From: Microbacteriaceae bacterium
GTDB lineage: Bacteria > Actinomycetota > Actinomycetes > Actinomycetales > Microbacteriaceae
Length of the DNA stretch: 7,981 nucleotides
Reading direction: 5' to 3'
Assembly: GCA_017744755.1 (NCBI GenBank)
Contig: JAGIAU010000090.1
Span: 1 to 7,981, forward strand
The notes beneath the pieces were generated by a model. That model was not told where the DNA came from, searched no databases, and saw only the letters and a program-made list of their open reading frames with translations. Each line of letters begins with the position of its first letter. The first letter of the stretch is position 1. The position numbers were made by a program, and so were the translations under genes. Of this stretch, positions 5,412 through 7,981 are shown in pieces.

Positions 5412-6472
5412 CCGAGACCCTCGCCGCCGTGCTCCACGAGCCCGGCGACCTCCGCATCGAGCCGATCGAGGTCCGCGAGCCCGGCCCTGGCGAGGTCCGG
5501 ATCCGCGTCGGCGTGTGCGGGGTGTGCGGCTCCGATGCGACCGAGTACGGCCGTCACCTCCAGCTCGCCGAGCCGCCGGTCGCCCTCGGCCACGAGTTCG
5601 CGGGCACGATCGACGCGGTCGGCGACGGCGTCACCGGCCTCGCCGTCGGCGCGACGGTCGTCTGCGGCGCCGGCATCTCCTGCGGCGAGTGCAAGCCGTG
5701 CCGCGCCGGCCGGACGAATCTCTGCCGCCGGTACAAGACGCTCGGCTTCGCCCATCACGGCGGCCTCGCCGGCTACGTCGTCGCCCCCGCGGACATCGTC
5801 CTCGACGTGAGCGACTCCGGGCTCGCGATGGACACGCTCGGCCTCACGCAGCCGATGGCGATCGCCGTGCACACCGTCCGCCGCTCCGGTCTCAAGGCCG
5901 GGGACGACGCGGTGATCGTCGGCGTCGGCGGCATCGGCGTGTTCATCACCGTCGCCGCCGTCGCGACGGGCGCGCGCGTCCTCGTCGTCGACCTGAACGA
6001 GGAGCGGCTCGCGCTCGCGACGGCGCTCGGCGCGACCGCGACGCTCGTCGCCGGCACGAAGCCGCTCACCGAGGCGATCGACGAGCTCGGCTTCGACGTC
6101 GACGTGTTCTTCGAGGTGAGCGGCTCGCGGCCGGGACTCCAGTCGGTGCTCGAGGCGTCGAAGCCCGGCGTCACGATCGTGCCCGTCGGCATCCAGCGCG
6201 GCGAGCCGGAGCTCCCGCTCGGCAGCTGGACGCTTCGCGAGATGAAGGTCGTCGGCACGGTCGCCCACGTCTTCAAGACGGACTTCCCCGACGCCGTGAA
6301 GCTGCTGCAGTCGCGCCCCGACTGGTCGGACGTCGCGCCCGAGGCCTTCCCGCTCGACCGGCTCGTCCCCGACGTGCTGCAGCCGCTCCTCGACGGCTCG
6401 GCGCAGCAGATCAAGGCGCTCGTGGATCCGTGGATCACGGAGCCGCGCGCGGCGGTCCACACGAAGCGCTGA
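5408..6472 (+). CDS. Zinc-dependent medium-chain alcohol/polyol dehydrogenase
   Basis: This 354-residue MDR-family enzyme resembles butanediol, threonine and sorbitol dehydrogenases. The catalytic zinc site is built from C40 (CGVCGSD) and H62-E63 (GHEF). A structural zinc lobe is complete with C92, C95, C98 and C106. The Rossmann motif GVGGIG is at 172-177, and D195 at the end of the second strand favours NAD over NADP. It should oxidise a secondary alcohol to a ketone or the reverse. Where many relatives have EP at the fourth active-site position, this protein has QP (Q148), so the zinc shell may differ. The GTG start overlaps the Dabb stop (GTGA) and has no clear Shine-Dalgarno site, as expected for translational coupling. 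A 2,3-butanediol-acetoin link with the E1 is possible but unproved. Confidence 0.9.
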   Translation: MTETLAAVLHEPGDLRIEPIEVREPGPGEVRIRVGVCGVCGSDATEYGRHLQLAEPPVALGHEFAGTIDAVGDGVTGLAVGATVVCGAGISCGECKPCRAGRTNLCRRYKTLGFAHHGGLAGYVVAPADIVLDVSDSGLAMDTLGLTQPMAIAVHTVRRSGLKAGDDAVIVGVGGIGVFITVAAVATGARVLVVDLNEERLALATALGATATLVAGTKPLTEAIDELGFDVDVFFEVSGSRPGLQSVLEASKPGVTIVPVGIQRGEPELPLGSWTLREMKVVGTVAHVFKTDFPDAVKLLQSRPDWSDVAPEAFPLDRLVPDVLQPLLDGSAQQIKALVDPWITEPRAAVHTKR

Positions 6473-6503
6473 GCATCATGGCGCCGCGCGCGGCCCGCAT
6501 CCG

Positions 6504-7151
6504 CTAGTGGCGCAGGGCCGGCGGCTCGCCGTCGGCGTCGAGCGTCGTCGAGCCGTTGCGGCGGCCGAAGACGAACCAGATGCCCTTCGCGACCCGGTCG
6601 CCCTTGTTCGAGAACATGTGCGGGCGCACCGACTCGAACTGCAGCGAGTCGCCCGGGCGCAGCGTGTACGTGTCGAAGTCGAGCTGCAGCGTGAGCTCCC
6701 CCTCGAGCATGTAGGCGTGCTCGACGCCCGCGTGCCGCATGAGCTTGCCCTCCACGGAGGACGAGGCACCGGGCTCGTACGTGACGAGGAGCGCGTCCGC
6801 CGGACCACCGGAGCCGACCGCGAGCCGCTCCCACCGGACGCCGTTCTCCATCTCGATGACCGGGTTGTCCTGGCCGCGCTGCACGTTCGGCAGCGGGACC
6901 CCGATGTGGCCGAACATCGCCGGTGCCGGGCGCACGCCGGTCGGCGCGATGCCGAGCAGCTCGTCGAGCGAGACGCCGAGGTGATTGGCGATGGCGTACA
7001 GCGTCGAGACGGACGGCTGCGTCTTCCCGGTCTCCACTTGGGACACCAGGCTGGCGGAGACGCCGAGAGCCTGCGCGACGCTGCGCAGGCTGAGGCCGCG
7101 CTCCGTCCTGGCATCCCTCAGGCGAGCTCCGATGCTCGTTGCGGGCGTCAA
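6504..7151 (-). CDS. XRE-family regulator with C-terminal cupin sensor domain
   Basis: This 215-residue regulator has an N-terminal helix-turn-helix (residues ~7-65, IGARLRDARTERGLSL through VSQVETGKTQPS to LGVSLDELLG) and a cupin barrel (~105-197). The cupin shows H145 and E150 in EHAYMLEGEL, PGD at 166-168 and H178 in RPHMFSN. The usual HxH has become HAY, so the metal site, if any, is reduced. Proteins of this build control amino-acid, polyamine or carboxylate catabolism. The start is a TTG at 7151, after GGAGG (4-base gap). The first in-frame ATG is at residue 79 and would lose the DNA-binding domain, while longer versions would run into the divergent gene. It faces the alcohol dehydrogenase tail to tail with 31 bases between and is divergent from the M24 gene, its likely target. 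Confidence 0.87.
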   Translation of the reverse strand: MTPATSIGARLRDARTERGLSLRSVAQALGVSASLVSQVETGKTQPSVSTLYAIANHLGVSLDELLGIAPTGVRPAPAMFGHIGVPLPNVQRGQDNPVIEMENGVRWERLAVGSGGPADALLVTYEPGASSSVEGKLMRHAGVEHAYMLEGELTLQLDFDTYTLRPGDSLQFESVRPHMFSNKGDRVAKGIWFVFGRRNGSTTLDADGEPPALRH

Positions 7152-7155
7152 ATTG

Positions 7156-7160
7156 CCTCC
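7156..7160 (-). promoter_or_regulatory. Ribosome-binding site supporting a TTG start
   Basis: GGAGG on the minus strand ends 4 bases before the TTG at 7151 and is the main support for that unusual start codon. Confidence 0.5.
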
Positions 7161-7166
7161 GAGGTC

Positions 7167-7176
7167 GAATCGATTC
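7167..7176. promoter_or_regulatory. Palindrome in the XRE-cupin/M24 divergent gap, candidate operator
   Basis: GAATCGATTC is a perfect 10-base palindrome, 16 bases before the regulator's TTG start. XRE-cupin regulators often control their own gene and a divergent neighbour, so this may be an autoregulatory site. The rest of the 101-base gap shows GTTAA (7191) and GTTAAC (7225-7230) but no promoter pair that I would defend. Confidence 0.35.
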
Positions 7177-7241
7177 CGCTGAGCATACCCGTTAAGCCGT
7201 GCTGTACGCTTGTGCGCGGTAAAGGTTAACGCCACTCCTCC

Positions 7242-7247
7242 AGGAGG
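7242..7247 (+). promoter_or_regulatory. Ribosome-binding site of the M24 gene, within a small inverted repeat
   Basis: AGGAGG lies 5 bases before the ATG at 7253. It overlaps an inverted repeat, TCCTCC (7236-7241) and GGAGGA (7243-7248) around one base, which in RNA could pair four bases around a five-base loop and partly hide the site. Confidence 0.65.
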
Positions 7248-7252
7248 ACTCG

Positions 7253-7981
7253 ATGAAGAGCACCGGTTCCACAGGCACGAACGCCGTCGACTGGGAGGAG
7301 CGCGTCGACTTCGAACGGCTCCGCGACGCCCGTCTCGCGCGGCTTCACCAGAAGCTGGAGGAGTCCTCGCTCGGCGCCGTCCTCGCATTCGACTTCTCGA
7401 ACATCCGGTACGCCTCCGGCACCCATATCGGCACCTGGGCGATGGACAAGCTCATCCGCTTCTGCCTGGTGACCCGCAAGACCGACCCGATCGTCTGGGA
7501 CTTCGGCTCCGCCGCGAAGCACCACGCGCTGTACAACCCGTGGCTCGACGTCACCACGCAGGAGGCCGACGCCGACCCCTCGAAGCCGCACGCCGGCGCG
7601 AAGAAGACGCGTCTCGAGTCGGGCGCGCGCGCGGGCATCTCGACCCTCCGCGGCGCGTTCCCCCCGGATGCGGACCTCGCCGGGGACGTGGCCCGAAAGA
7701 TCAAGCGCGAGCTGGAGAGGTTCGGGCTGCAGAACGAGCCCCTCGGCGTCGACGTCATCGAGCTCCCCGTCCTCTTCGCGCTGCAGAAGGAGGGGATCGA
7801 GGTCGTCGACGGCCAGCAGGTCTTCATGGAGGCGCGCCGCATCAAGACCTCCGACGAGATCCGCCTCCTCACGCAGGCGGCGTCCATGGTCGACGGGGCA
7901 TACGAGGAGCTGTACCGCTTCCTCCGCCCCGGCGTCCGCGAGAACGAGGCCGTCGGCCTCGTCGCCAAGACGCTGTACGAC
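7253..7981 (+). CDS. M24-family (aminopeptidase P/creatinase/DddP-like) hydrolase, N-terminal part
   Basis: The frame stays open for 243 codons to the right edge, so the gene is partial. Residues ~20-190 match the creatinase/prolidase N-terminal domain: ERLRDARLARLHQKL (21-35), the hallmark AFDFSNIRYASGT (45-57) and VWDFGSAAKHH (81-91). From ~193 the 'pita-bread' catalytic domain begins with EARRIKTSDEIRLLTQAA (193-210). The metal ligands (two Asp, one His, two Glu in peptidases) would lie beyond the window, so activity cannot be judged. The opening resembles, from memory, DMSP lyase DddP and its relatives more than classical aminopeptidase P, notably in NIRYA followed by a long segment and the WD pattern. 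Creatinase, an Xaa-Pro dipeptidase or another C-S/C-N cleaving enzyme remain open. The ATG has a strong AGGAGG site. It is probably controlled by the divergent XRE-cupin regulator. Confidence 0.8.
   Translation, partial: MKSTGSTGTNAVDWEERVDFERLRDARLARLHQKLEESSLGAVLAFDFSNIRYASGTHIGTWAMDKLIRFCLVTRKTDPIVWDFGSAAKHHALYNPWLDVTTQEADADPSKPHAGAKKTRLESGARAGISTLRGAFPPDADLAGDVARKIKRELERFGLQNEPLGVDVIELPVLFALQKEGIEVVDGQQVFMEARRIKTSDEIRLLTQAASMVDGAYEELYRFLRPGVRENEAVGLVAKTLYD

Noticed and set aside
5333..6460. A 375-codon minus-strand open frame opposite the alcohol dehydrogenase
   Set aside because: It mirrors the real gene in antisense, is Arg/Asp/Glu/Ala-rich without domains, and has no ribosome-binding site.
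6483..6494. GC palindrome GCCGCGCGCGGC between the converging dehydrogenase and XRE-cupin genes as a terminator
   Set aside because: It has no loop of its own and no following T-run on either strand. Such words arise easily at this GC content, so I do not call a terminator.
7233..7235. An upstream GTG as the start of the XRE-cupin regulator
   Set aside because: The GGAGGA in front of it touches the start codon with no spacing. The added residues have no helix-turn-helix similarity and overlap the ribosome-binding region of the divergent gene. The TTG at 7151 fits better.

Overview
The window is very GC-rich double-stranded chromosomal sequence with strong G/C preference at third codon positions. 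GTG and TTG starts, a probable leaderless promoter and the set of protein families point to a high-GC actinobacterium. I cannot name the genus. Genes are packed tightly, with no gap longer than about 180 bases, and no tRNA, rRNA, CRISPR array or recognisable transposase.

Layout, left to right. (1) On the minus strand lie the first 80 residues of a lipoyl-domain protein (E2-type acyltransferase, cut by the window edge) and, one base before it, a 730-residue fused E1 alpha-beta 2-oxo acid dehydrogenase. (2) A 177-base divergent control region is rich in repeats. (3) On the plus strand are a VOC/glyoxalase-fold enzyme and an FCD-type GntR regulator. (4) Next come an intact ribosome-binding site and the first ~19 codons of an aldo/keto reductase, cut off abruptly: a gene remnant at a rearrangement junction. 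(5) A ketopantoate-reductase-family dehydrogenase lies on the minus strand. It is divergent from a plus-strand pair made of a small Dabb-domain protein and a zinc-dependent medium-chain alcohol dehydrogenase that overlap by 4 bases. A perfect 12-base palindrome sits between them. (6) An XRE-cupin regulator on the minus strand is divergent from the start of an M24/creatinase-type hydrolase (plus strand) that runs off the window.

Taken together this looks like an accessory catabolic locus: two one-domain regulators of small-molecule type, two unrelated NAD(P)-dependent dehydrogenases, small-fold auxiliary enzymes (VOC, Dabb), an M24 hydrolase or lyase, and a thiamine-diphosphate/lipoyl complex that could turn a final 2-oxo acid (or an acetoin-like product) into an acyl-CoA. 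The substrate cannot be read from the sequence. The three divergent gene pairs, each with its own inverted repeats, suggest inducible control by at least two regulators.
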